Shown in pieces: positions 1 to 7,219 of a DNA stretch of 64,000 bases (within the stretch, counting starts at the first letter, position 1; each line of letters begins with the position of its first letter). The translations under genes and the position numbers were made by a program. The stretch covers positions 62,001-126,000 of the forward strand of contig CAVTWT010000003.1 in assembly GCA_963738425.1 (NCBI GenBank), written 5' to 3'. A model generated the notes under the pieces. It saw only the letters and a list, made by a program, of their open reading frames with translations. It did not search any database and was not told the origin of the DNA. The DNA comes from CADEEN01 sp963738425 (GTDB lineage Bacteria > Pseudomonadota > Gammaproteobacteria > Burkholderiales > Burkholderiaceae_C).

Positions 1-19
1 GGTTCGCCAGAGGAACTGC

Positions 20-301
20 ATGGCCACCAAAGCCGTCGTCGTCACCGCGCTGGTCACCGCTGCCGTGACCGCAGCGGCCTTTCTGCTCAACCCATCGGCC
101 GAGCAGCATCGCAGCAAGATCAAGGCGGCCGTGGCCGAGCGCAGCCCGCTCGCTGCGGCGCTCGGCGTCGGCGCCTTGACCGCGTTCACGTCGACCTACC
201 ACCCGCTCGGCGTGGCCTCGTACACCACGGTCAACAACCGCACCGTCACCGTCGGCGCGCTGGGCATGGTGTTCGTGCTGCAACCGTCGCCGGACAAGTG
301 A
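20..301 (+). CDS. Small N-terminally anchored DUF4359-like protein
   Basis: This 93-residue protein starts at an ATG preceded by AGAGGAA. An alanine/valine-rich hydrophobic segment at about residues 5-24 should act as a membrane anchor or uncleaved signal. It is followed by an NPS motif, a short basic stretch, and a C-terminal part rich in beta-forming residues with SYTT and VGALGMVFV. That order resembles the small DUF4359 proteins I know, but the match is from memory. The function is unknown. It sits 7 bases before a GNAT gene and may be co-transcribed with it; the upstream context is outside the window. Confidence 0.6.
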   Translation: MATKAVVVTALVTAAVTAAAFLLNPSAEQHRSKIKAAVAERSPLAAALGVGALTAFTSTYHPLGVASYTTVNNRTVTVGALGMVFVLQPSPDK

Positions 302-308
302 GGGCGTC

Positions 309-812
309 GTGAGCGCGTCGCTCTGGCAGATCCGGCTGGCCACACAGGGCGACGCACGCGCGATCGCCGCGCTCTCGCGCACCGAGATCGAACACGGCTT
401 GCCGTGGCGCTGGACGCCACCGCGCGTGCAGCGGGCGATCGCCGACGCGCGCACCAACGTCTGCGTGGCCATGCAGAACGGTGCGTTGCTGGCCTTCGGC
501 ATCATGGTCTATGCCGACGACACGGCGCATCTGAGTCTGCTGGCCGTGAGCCCTGCGGCACGCCGGCAAGGCGCGGGCAGTGCGGTGCTGCTGTGGCTGG
601 AGCAAGTGGCTCTCGTGGCCGGCGTTGCGCAAGTGCAGCTCGAAGCGCGCCACGACAACAGCGCCGCGCTCGACTTCTACCGCCGCCACGGCTACCAGCA
701 GAAGGACACGGTGGTCGGCATGTACCTCGGCCTGGAAGACGGTGTGCGGCTGGAGAAGGTGCTGAGGTTGCCGGCCGCGGCCAACACGCCGTCGCCCCGC
801 ATGAGTTTCTGA
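309..812 (+). CDS. GNAT family N-acetyltransferase
   Basis: The 167-residue product has the GNAT fold throughout. The acetyl-CoA-binding motif A is RRQGAGSAVLLW (about residues 79-90), after the beta-4 strand LSLLAVSP. The C-terminal motif B region ALDFYRRHGY (about 118-127) is typical of RimI-like enzymes. GNAT enzymes transfer an acetyl group from acetyl-CoA to an amine; the substrate here cannot be told. The start is a GTG only 7 bases after the preceding stop, so translation is probably coupled. Confidence 0.85.
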   Translation: MSASLWQIRLATQGDARAIAALSRTEIEHGLPWRWTPPRVQRAIADARTNVCVAMQNGALLAFGIMVYADDTAHLSLLAVSPAARRQGAGSAVLLWLEQVALVAGVAQVQLEARHDNSAALDFYRRHGYQQKDTVVGMYLGLEDGVRLEKVLRLPAAANTPSPRMSF

Positions 813-832
813 GCAGCCAGGCGGTCGATCCG

Positions 833-1213
833 ATGCCCACCTCCGACACCCTCGAGCGCTTCATTGCGCGCGTCGAAGCCAATGCGCATGCCGAGGCCTG
901 CGAGGAGTTCTACACCGAGGGCGCGTCGATGCGCGAGAACCAGTCGCCGCCGCGCATCGGCCGCGACTTGCACGTCGCCAACGAGCGCAAGGTCATGGCG
1001 CGTGCCAGGTCCGTGCAATCGCGCTGCATCCGGCCGCTGTTCGTCAGCGGCGAGCATGTCGTGATTCGCTGGGTCTTCGACTTCGAGTGGCTGGACGGCA
1101 GCGTCACGCACATGGAAGAGCTGGCCTACCAGCGCTGGGAGGGCGAGCGCATCGCCGAGGAAGAGTTCTTCTACGACCCCGCGCAGCGCTTGCCGAAGCC
1201 GCCACCGGGCTGA
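833..1213 (+). CDS. SnoaL-like / nuclear transport factor 2 family protein
   Basis: The 126-residue protein has the pattern of the NTF2-like cone fold: an N-terminal helix with TLERFIARVEANAH, then FYTEGASMREN, and strands ending in VIRWVFDFEWLDGS and GERIAEEEFFYDP. This is the PF12680-type small domain found in isomerases, hydrolases and many proteins of unknown role. The ATG at 833 is chosen because the domain begins immediately after it; a longer open frame upstream only shadows the GNAT gene. It lies between a GNAT and a DUF1697 gene in one direction, probably one transcript. No substrate can be inferred. Confidence 0.75.
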   Translation: MPTSDTLERFIARVEANAHAEACEEFYTEGASMRENQSPPRIGRDLHVANERKVMARARSVQSRCIRPLFVSGEHVVIRWVFDFEWLDGSVTHMEELAYQRWEGERIAEEEFFYDPAQRLPKPPPG

Positions 1214-1219
1214 AGCGCC

Positions 1220-1765
1220 GTGCCGCGATTCATCGCGCTGCTGCGCGGCGTCAATGTCGGCAAGGCCAAGCGCGTGCCGATGGCCGACTTTCGTGCGCTG
1301 CTGCTGGGGCTGGGCTGCACCGAGGTGGCGACGTTGCTCAACAGCGGCAACGCGGTGTTCTCCGCGGCCGGCACGTCGGCGACGAAGCACGCCGCCAACA
1401 TTGCTGCGGCGATCGCCGCGCAGCTCGGCGTCGAGGTGCCGGTGATCGTGAAGTCGGCGCGCGAAATGGCGGCGGCGGTGGGCGAGAACATCATCGCCGG
1501 GCCGGCGATCGATCCGTCGCGGCTGCTCGTCGCTTTCACGCCGAACGCCGAAGTACTGGCCGGACTGGCCGCGCTGGCGCCGCTGGTCGAGCCGCCGGAG
1601 CGCTTCGTCATTGGCCACCATGCTGCTTACCTGTATTGCGCTGCGGGCATCCTCGAAAGCAAGGCTGCCGAGGCCCTGCTCGGCAGGCTGGGCAAGGCCG
1701 TGACGACGAGGAACTGGGCGACGACGCAGAAGCTGCACGCGCTGGCTGGCGCGAACGCGGGCTGA
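1220..1765 (+). CDS. DUF1697 domain-containing protein
   Basis: This 181-residue protein begins with the family hallmark FIALLRGVNVG followed by the MADFRALLLGLG helix and the TLLNSGNAVF strand, as in DUF1697 (PF08002) proteins of about 180 residues. The C-terminal TRNWATTQKLHAL is also characteristic (usually TxRNWxTxxKL). The family has no established function. The start is a GTG seven bases after the previous stop. It is the last gene of the small plus-strand run and converges with the DUF2783 gene. Confidence 0.9.
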   Translation: MPRFIALLRGVNVGKAKRVPMADFRALLLGLGCTEVATLLNSGNAVFSAAGTSATKHAANIAAAIAAQLGVEVPVIVKSAREMAAAVGENIIAGPAIDPSRLLVAFTPNAEVLAGLAALAPLVEPPERFVIGHHAAYLYCAAGILESKAAEALLGRLGKAVTTRNWATTQKLHALAGANAG

Positions 1766-1798
1766 CTCAGCCGCAGCCTGGCGCTGCCATCGAAGGCG

Positions 1799-2056
1799 TC
1801 AAGGGGCTGGGCTGCTGGCGGCGGCCGTGTCGGCGACGCCTGAGCGCGCCAGGGCGATCGCTTCGCGCAGCACCGACAAATCGCCGACATGGTTGGCCAG
1901 CAGCAGAATCAGGCGCGCGTTGAGCAGCTCGCTCTGCGCGTCGGCGAGGCCGTGGTGCGCGGCGATCAGCGCGTCGTAGAACGCATCGCCCGGCGTGTAG
2001 GCCCAGCGGTGGCGCACGCCGGGTTCGCTGAAGTTGGGTTGGGTGTTGAGCGGCAT
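1799..2056 (-). CDS. DUF2783 domain-containing small protein
   Basis: This is an 85-residue protein read from the ATG at 2056. It carries the pattern I associate with DUF2783: FYDALIAAHHGL, then SELLNARLILLLANHVGDL and VLREAIALAR. A longer in-frame extension to 2119 would run into the palindrome upstream and is unlikely to be translated. The gene is the last of the minus-strand operon with the flavin monooxygenase, VOC and metallo-hydrolase genes; DUF2783 genes commonly neighbour such monooxygenases. No biochemical role is known; a small accessory or regulatory subunit is possible. No clear ribosome-binding site is visible because the leader lies in the hairpin-forming repeat. Confidence 0.75.
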   Translation of the reverse strand: MPLNTQPNFSEPGVRHRWAYTPGDAFYDALIAAHHGLADAQSELLNARLILLLANHVGDLSVLREAIALARSGVADTAAASSPAP

Positions 2057-2064
2057 CGTCGGGC

Positions 2065-2229
2065 TCAGAAGGTGTGAATGAATCCGGCGTGGCCGAGCGG
2101 GCCGCGCAAACGCGCCCAATCAAGGCGCAAAGCGCAGCCGTAGCTCGGGCTACGGCGAGCATTTGCAACGCCGAGTGGGTGCGTTTGCGCGGGACGAGCG
2201 GGCATGCTGGGTTCGTTCACACCTTCTCA
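2065..2229. repeat. Long imperfect palindrome between two operon genes
   Basis: Two arms of about 70 bases face each other as inverted repeats. The left arm begins AGAAGGTGTGAATGAA at 2067; the right arm ends TTCGTTCACACCTTCT at 2227. The arms also share CCGCGCAAACGC and its complement. The centre holds a second, tighter palindrome, CGTAGCTCGGGCTACG. The element fills the whole gap between the DUF2783 start and the monooxygenase stop, and the stop codon itself lies in the right arm. In RNA it would fold into a long hairpin. It may be a mobile palindromic element or an operon attenuator or stabiliser. Confidence 0.8.
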
Positions 2230-3894
2230 GGTGTTTCCGGTCGCGCGTGCCAGCGCTGCGCGCACTGCGCTGCCGTCGAAGCGACGCCAGCGCGCGGCCA
2301 CATGCGCGTCGGGGCGGATCAGGTAACAGGTACCGGGTCGAGCGTCGTAGCGGCGCGCGGCCAGGCCTTGTTCGTCGTGCAGCGCGTCTGGCGCCGGTTC
2401 GGCGGCGTCCATCAGCACGACGAGCGACAGCTTCAACTCGGCCGCGGTGCGGCGCGTGGCCTCGTCGGCGCGGCCGAAGTGCAGCAGCACGAAGCCGGTG
2501 CCGGCCTGGCTCACCGCGTCGAGCAGCCAGGTGTTGCCCTGCGGGCCGCGCAGCGGCGCATCGTCCATCGGCGCGCCGGGCACCATCCAGCCGTCGAAGG
2601 GCTCGCCGTCGGGCGTGTTCAGCGGCGAGTTGGTGAGCCAGGTCGGCACGGACAGACGGCCGCTGTTGACCAGCGCGCGGCCAGCCGGCACCTCGTCGGC
2701 CAGCGACAGCACGGCGTCGCGCAGCACGCGCGCGCTGCGGCTCTTCGGCGTCATGAAGTCGGTGCTGCGCGACGAGTTGAGGATGTTCTCGTCGGCGGCG
2801 GCGATGCGCTCGGCGCTGTAGCTGTCGAGCAGCGACGCCGGCGCGGCGCCGTCGATGACGAGCTTCAATTTCCAGAGCAGGTTGTCGGCGTCCTGCACGC
2901 CGGAGTTGGCGCCGCGGGCGCCGAAGGGCGAAACCTGGTGCGCGCTGTCGCCGACGAAGAGCACGCGGCCGTGGCGGAAGTTGCTCATGCGCCGGCACTG
3001 GAAGGTGTAGACGCTGACCCACTCGAGCTCGAAGCCGATGTGCTCGAAGCCCTGCTGGTCGAGCGCGGCGCGCACGCGGTGGCACACGCGCTCCGGGTTC
3101 TTCTCGGCCTCCGGGTCGGCGTCCCAGCCGAGCTGGAAGTCGATGCGCCAGACGTTGTCGGCTTGCCGGTGCATCAGCGCGCTCTCGCCGCCGTGGAATT
3201 TGGGTGCGAACCAGAAGCGGCGCTCGGTTTGATCAAGAGGGAACGGCTCGTCGTCGAGCACGACGTCGGCGATCAGGAAGCGGTCCTGAAAGACCTTGCC
3301 CTCGATGTCCAGGCCCATCTGGCGACGAATCATGCTGCGACTGCCGTCGGCGGCGATCACCCAATCGGCCGTCAACGCGTAGCGACCGTCGGGGGTTTCG
3401 ATGTCGAGTTGCACGCCGTCGTCATGCGCATGGACCTGCGCCAATCGGTGCTGCCAACGCAGATCGATGTTCGGCAACTGTTGCGCTCGCTCGACGAGGT
3501 ACTGCTCGAGGTGGTACTGCTGCAGATTGACCATGCCCGGGCGGTGGTGGCCGGCCTCAGGCAGCAGGTTGAAGCTGAAGACCTCGCGCTCGCCGTGGAA
3601 GGTGCGGCCGACGTTCCAGGTCACCCCCTTGGCCACCACGCGTTCACCGATGCCCAGGCGGTCGAAGATCTCGAGGGTTCGCTTGGCGTAGCAGACACCG
3701 CGCGAGCCGACCGAAACGGTGTCGTCCTCGTCGACCAGAACCACCGGCAGGCCGCGCAATGCAGCGTCGATCGCGGCCGACAAGCCCACCGGACCGGCGC
3801 CGATGATGACGAGCGGCACGCGGCGCGGTGCGGCCGCGGCAAGTTCAGGCGCGCGCCGGTAGTCGTAGTGCGGCCAGGTGTAGGTCTTGAGCAC
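2227..3894 (-). CDS. FAD-dependent aromatic-ring monooxygenase (PheA/TfdB/MhpA type)
   Basis: This 555-residue flavoprotein has the three signatures of class A flavin hydroxylases. The FAD dinucleotide-binding motif IIGAGPVGLSA is at residues 30-40, the DG motif DWVIAADGSRS at about 178-188, and the second FAD motif GDSAHQVSPFGARG at 315-328. A C-terminal thioredoxin-like domain follows from about residue 400. Family members hydroxylate phenolic rings with NAD(P)H and O2; the substrate is not identifiable here. The start is a GTG 9 bases after the VOC gene stop, so it is co-transcribed with the VOC and metallo-hydrolase genes. Operators upstream of the operon suggest MarR control. Confidence 0.88.
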   Translation of the reverse strand: MLKTYTWPHYDYRRAPELAAAAPRRVPLVIIGAGPVGLSAAIDAALRGLPVVLVDEDDTVSVGSRGVCYAKRTLEIFDRLGIGERVVAKGVTWNVGRTFHGEREVFSFNLLPEAGHHRPGMVNLQQYHLEQYLVERAQQLPNIDLRWQHRLAQVHAHDDGVQLDIETPDGRYALTADWVIAADGSRSMIRRQMGLDIEGKVFQDRFLIADVVLDDEPFPLDQTERRFWFAPKFHGGESALMHRQADNVWRIDFQLGWDADPEAEKNPERVCHRVRAALDQQGFEHIGFELEWVSVYTFQCRRMSNFRHGRVLFVGDSAHQVSPFGARGANSGVQDADNLLWKLKLVIDGAAPASLLDSYSAERIAAADENILNSSRSTDFMTPKSRSARVLRDAVLSLADEVPAGRALVNSGRLSVPTWLTNSPLNTPDGEPFDGWMVPGAPMDDAPLRGPQGNTWLLDAVSQAGTGFVLLHFGRADEATRRTAAELKLSLVVLMDAAEPAPDALHDEQGLAARRYDARPGTCYLIRPDAHVAARWRRFDGSAVRAALARATGNT

Positions 3895-3903
3895 GGCGCT
3901 CGC

Positions 3904-4440
3904 TCAGTGCGGGTTCTGCGGATGCATCCAGGCCGCATGCTGCGGCGCGCGCTTGGTGCGGGCCCACTCGTCGAGCATGTCCCACTTCACCGCGTCGAGC
4001 TTCTGGTTCATCTCCGGCGTCGCCGTGTCCACCGCGAGTTCGAGGCGGTGGCCGTTGGGGTCGAAGAAGTAGATCGACTTGAAGATCGTGTGCTCGGTCG
4101 GGCCAATGACCTCGATGCCCGCCGCTTGCAGGCGTGCCTTGGCCGCGAGCAACTCATCGAGGCTCGCCACCTTGAAGGCGATGTGCTGCACCCACTCCGG
4201 CGTGTTGCCGTCGCGGCCCATCGGCGGCGCGTTCGGCAGCTCGAAGAAGGCGAGCACGTTGCCCTGGCCGGCGTCCATGAAGACATGCATGTACGGGTCG
4301 GGCGCGCCGGTCGAGGGCACGTTGTTCTCGGCGATGGCGAGCACGAAGTCCATGCCGAGGTGCTGGCGGTACCACTCGACGGTTTGTTTGGCGTCGCGGC
4401 AGCGGTAGGCGACGTGGTGGATGCGTTGCAAGAGGGCCAT
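3904..4440 (-). CDS. VOC superfamily protein (possible extradiol dioxygenase or lyase)
   Basis: This 178-residue protein carries paired beta-alpha-beta-beta-beta modules of the vicinal oxygen chelate fold. Likely metal ligands are His in RIHHVAY (about residue 8-9), His in WVQHIAFKV in the second module, and Glu in RLELAVDT, the His-His-Glu triad of the superfamily. FKSIYFFDPNGHRLEL is typical of ring-cleaving members. The ATG at 4440 is preceded by GGAGACAAGC, a good ribosome-binding site, so the longer frame to 4530 is rejected. Placed directly before a ring hydroxylase, it could open or process the hydroxylated ring; that is inference from context. Confidence 0.85.
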   Translation of the reverse strand: MALLQRIHHVAYRCRDAKQTVEWYRQHLGMDFVLAIAENNVPSTGAPDPYMHVFMDAGQGNVLAFFELPNAPPMGRDGNTPEWVQHIAFKVASLDELLAAKARLQAAGIEVIGPTEHTIFKSIYFFDPNGHRLELAVDTATPEMNQKLDAVKWDMLDEWARTKRAPQHAAWMHPQNPH

Positions 4441-4450
4441 GCTTGTCTCC

Positions 4451-5410
4451 TCAGCCTTCGAGTGATTTCCACATCTCGACATCGCGCTCTGCGGTCCAGA
4501 CGCGCGGGTCACGGTACTGCGTGGCTTCATCGTACGCGCGTGTGACGTCGAAGGGCATGCAGTGGTCGAAGATCACCCAGGCGCCGTACTTCGGCTTCAA
4601 GGCGGCGTGCGTCTCGCGGTACACGGTCTTCAAGTCCTTGCCGGCGGCGGCGCCCGCTTTGACGCTGGCGTACAAGTCGCTGACGAAGGCGCGCGTCGAG
4701 TCGAGCCCCGCCTTGACTTGCGCCTCACCCTTCAGCGCCGGGCCGCGGCCGGGTACGAGGGCCAGCGGCTGCAGCGCGGCGATGTTGTCGAGCGTCTTCG
4801 GCCAGTTGCTGAAGTACGCATCGCCGGCATACGGCGTAGCGTCGAACTCCACCAGGTCGCCGGACAGCAGCGTGCGCTCCTGCGGCAACCAGACGACGGT
4901 GTCACCCTTGGTGTGGCCGCGGCCGAGTTGCAGCAACTGCACTTCGAGCTTGCCGAGCCACAGCGTCATCTTGCCGCTGAAGGTGATCGTCGGCCAGGTC
5001 ATGCCCGGCGGCACCGACTCGACATTGCGGAACAGGCGCGGGAAGCGGCCGATCTCGCTGGCCTTGTCGGCCTCGCCGCGCTCGACGATCAGGTCGCGCG
5101 TGTCGTTGCTGGCAATGATCTGCTGTGGCTGGTAGGCCGACGCGCCGAGCACGCGCACCGCGTGATAGTGCGTGAGCACCACGTATTTGATCGGCTTGTC
5201 GGTGACCTCGCGGATGCGGCGGATGACATCGGCGGCCATCGCCGGCGTGGCCTGCGTGTCGGCCACCAGCACCGCGTCGTCGCCGATGACGATGCCGGTG
5301 TTGGGGTCGCCCTCGGCGGTGTAGGCCCAGGCATGTTCCGAGAGTTGCTCGAAGGTGACCTTCTTTTCTTCGAGGTCGGCCTGGCTGGCGAAGGCTTTGG
5401 CGGTGGTCAT
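4451..5410 (-). CDS. Metallo-beta-lactamase-fold hydrolase with atypical metal motif
   Basis: The 319-residue protein has the MBL-fold order: an N-terminal strand pair with IVIGDDAVLVADTQ, THYHAVRVLG (residues 80-89), GRGHTKGDT (His 166), and LLSGDLVEFD (Asp 185). The usual HxHxDH box is HYHAVR, so the first two histidines remain and the Asp-His pair is replaced by Val-Arg. That removes the usual second metal site. It is the first gene of the minus-strand operon, with the VOC gene 10 bases downstream. A ring-cleavage-product hydrolase is one possibility. No signal peptide is seen. Confidence 0.82.
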   Translation of the reverse strand: MTTAKAFASQADLEEKKVTFEQLSEHAWAYTAEGDPNTGIVIGDDAVLVADTQATPAMAADVIRRIREVTDKPIKYVVLTHYHAVRVLGASAYQPQQIIASNDTRDLIVERGEADKASEIGRFPRLFRNVESVPPGMTWPTITFSGKMTLWLGKLEVQLLQLGRGHTKGDTVVWLPQERTLLSGDLVEFDATPYAGDAYFSNWPKTLDNIAALQPLALVPGRGPALKGEAQVKAGLDSTRAFVSDLYASVKAGAAAGKDLKTVYRETHAALKPKYGAWVIFDHCMPFDVTRAYDEATQYRDPRVWTAERDVEMWKSLEG

Positions 5411-5473
5411 AGGGTCTCCATCGGACGGGGCTGCCCGGCAGCCATCATGCGCCGGGAGCCGGCGCGCGGCTTT

Positions 5474-5493
5474 TTAGTTGCGGACGCAACCAG
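5474..5493. promoter_or_regulatory. Probable MarR operator, copy 1
   Basis: TTAGTTGCGGACGCAACCAG contains the inverted repeat GTTGCG-GA-CGCAAC. The same 20-base string, differing by two central bases, recurs at 5534. Both copies lie between the divergent metallo-hydrolase and marR starts. Confidence 0.82.
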
Positions 5494-5533
5494 TTTCGGC
5501 GATGCATCGGCTCGGCGCCATCCGTGAATTCAC

Positions 5534-5553
5534 TTAGTTGCGCGCGCAACCAG
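5534..5553. promoter_or_regulatory. Probable MarR operator, copy 2
   Basis: TTAGTTGCGCGCGCAACCAG is a perfect 14-base palindrome (GTTGCGCGCGCAAC) within the same flanks as the copy at 5474. The centres are 60 bases apart. It lies 21 bases before the chosen marR start, as expected for autoregulation and control of the divergent operon. Confidence 0.82.
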
Positions 5554-5574
5554 ATCGGCCTAGCCTCTCTCGCC

Positions 5575-6051
5575 ATGGCGGATTCCGACTCCTTGCGCGA
5601 TACGCGTGCCCTCGGCGGCACAGTGACCTTTCGCCTGCACACGCTGGCCAAGCTGACCGACCGCGTCAGCCAGACCGCCTACCTGGCCGAGGCCGGCCTG
5701 CCGCTCGGTGAAGGGCGGTGCTTGAGCGCCATCGGCTCCTTCCGGCCGTTATCAGTGGTCGACCTGGCGGCCGCGGCCAACCTCGACAAGGGCCAGGCCA
5801 GCCGCGCCGCGCAGTCGCTGGTCGATCAGGGCCTCGTGCGCAAGCAGGCCAGCCCGACCGACGGCCGCGGCGTCGTGCTGACGCTGACCGCCAAAGGCGA
5901 GCGCGTCTGGCAGCGCGTGATGGACGTGGTGGAGCGGCGCAACGCCGAGATCACGGCCTGCCTCACCAGCGCCGAGCGGGCTCAGCTCGACCGGCTGCTC
6001 GACTGCCTGGTGGCGCATGCGCGGGAGGTGGCGGGTGGGGCGTCTGAGTAA
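5575..6051 (+). CDS. MarR family transcriptional regulator
   Basis: The 158-residue protein has the MarR winged-helix layout: an N-terminal dimerisation helix (FRLHTLAKLTDRVSQ), then the helix-turn-helix with LSVVDLAAAANLDKGQASRAAQSLVDQGLV (about residues 59-88), and the wing with RKQASPTDGRGVVLTLT. A C-terminal helical pair closes the dimer. The ATG at 5575 is used; an in-frame GTG at 5524 would place the second operator inside the coding region. MarR proteins usually repress a divergent catabolic operon until a phenolic ligand binds, which fits the adjacent monooxygenase operon. Confidence 0.92.
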   Translation: MADSDSLRDTRALGGTVTFRLHTLAKLTDRVSQTAYLAEAGLPLGEGRCLSAIGSFRPLSVVDLAAAANLDKGQASRAAQSLVDQGLVRKQASPTDGRGVVLTLTAKGERVWQRVMDVVERRNAEITACLTSAERAQLDRLLDCLVAHAREVAGGASE

Positions 6052-6279
6052 GGCAAGCGGGACGTCGTCTGCGCTGCGCCTGACTGTTGCGCGTCGGTCT
6101 GCTGAAGTCGTGACGGCACGGTCCATCGACACGCGTCGAGTGTCGGCAACGGCCGCACAGGCGACTGTCGAGTCAGCGCGCTGAACGTTCGCGATGTGTG
6201 CGCGGCGAACGGTCGCGTGCGAAACCCATGGGTCTGGGAGCGGCCAGGAACGGCCGTCCACGACGTTCAGCTTCTGAGC

Positions 6280-7215
6280 TCATTGGGCTGCCGGTCGGCC
6301 GGCGGCGCGGGTGTTCAGGTAAACAGCGTAGAGCGAGGTGGTGGCGCAGATGAACAGGCGGTTCAGCTTGCTGCCGCCGAAGCAGACGTTGGCCGCGGCC
6401 TCGGGGACGAGGATCTTCCCCAGCAATGTGCCGTCGCTCGCATGGCAATGGACCCCGTCGCCGGCCGACAGCCACAGGTTGCCGTGCACGTCGGTGCGCA
6501 GGCCGTCGTACAGGCCCATCGGGCAGGTGGCGAAGACCTCGCCGCCCGACAGGCTCGCGCCGTCGCTGCCGACGCGAAAGCGCCGCACATGGTGCGGGCC
6601 GCCGTCGACATGCGTGGCGCCGGTGTCGACGATGTAGAGCAGCGACTCGTCCGGCGAGAACGCCAGGCCGTTCGGCTGCACGAAGTCGCTCGCCACCACG
6701 CTGACGCGGCCGCTGCCGGGGTCGAGCCGATAGACCCGGCAGGCGCCGATCTCGCTCGGTGCGGCATCGCCTTCGTAGTCGGAGTCGATGCCGTAGCTCG
6801 GGTCGGTGAACCAGATGCTGCCGTCGCTCTTGACCACCGCGTCGTTGGGCGAGTTGAAGCACCGGCCGTCGATGCGTTCGGCCAGCACCTCGCGCCGGCC
6901 GTCGAAACCAACGCGCGAGACGCAGCGCCCGCGGTGCTCGCAGCTCACGAGCCTGCCCTCGCGATCGACCGTGTGCCCGTTGCTGTTCATCGCCGGCTGC
7001 TGGAACACCGAGACCGAGCCGTCGGTGTCGTCCCAGCGCAGCACGCGGTCGTTCGGAATGTCCGACCACACCAGATAGCGTCCGGCCGCGAACCACGCCG
7101 GGCCCTCCGCCCACCGGCAGCCGCTGTGCAGCCGCTCGAGGTGCACGTTGGGAAAGGCCAGCCGCCGGAACCGTGGGTCGATCGCTTGGAAACTGTCGCT
7201 CAGACCGTGGGCCAT
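6280..7215 (-). CDS. SMP-30/gluconolactonase/LRE family lactonase
   Basis: This 311-residue protein is a six-bladed propeller of the SMP-30 family. The metal and active-site motifs are present in order: WAEGPAW (Glu about 37), NSPNDAVV (Asn about 122), QPNGLAFSPDES (Asn about 178) and YIVDTGA (Asp about 195). GLYDGLRTDVHGNLWLS follows in the last blades. Such enzymes open sugar lactones to aldonic acids using a divalent metal. It lies 4 bases after the last ABC permease gene, so it is almost certainly part of the sugar-import operon. No sugar dehydrogenase to make the lactone is encoded nearby. No signal peptide is apparent, so it should act in the cytoplasm. Confidence 0.9.
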   Translation of the reverse strand: MAHGLSDSFQAIDPRFRRLAFPNVHLERLHSGCRWAEGPAWFAAGRYLVWSDIPNDRVLRWDDTDGSVSVFQQPAMNSNGHTVDREGRLVSCEHRGRCVSRVGFDGRREVLAERIDGRCFNSPNDAVVKSDGSIWFTDPSYGIDSDYEGDAAPSEIGACRVYRLDPGSGRVSVVASDFVQPNGLAFSPDESLLYIVDTGATHVDGGPHHVRRFRVGSDGASLSGGEVFATCPMGLYDGLRTDVHGNLWLSAGDGVHCHASDGTLLGKILVPEAAANVCFGGSKLNRLFICATTSLYAVYLNTRAAGRPAAQ

Positions 7216-7219
7216 GTGT

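Noticed and set aside
692..1738. 348-codon minus-strand frame over the GNAT, SnoaL and DUF1697 genes
   Set aside because: The plus-strand genes have family motifs; this frame has low-complexity composition and no recognisable domain.
2074..4545. Very long plus-strand open frame (823 codons)
   Set aside because: It is antisense to the monooxygenase and VOC genes, arginine- and alanine-rich, and has no family motif. High GC content creates such shadow frames.
5524..5574. Upstream GTG start for the MarR gene
   Set aside because: The added 17 residues are not conserved and the operator copy at 5534 would fall inside the gene.
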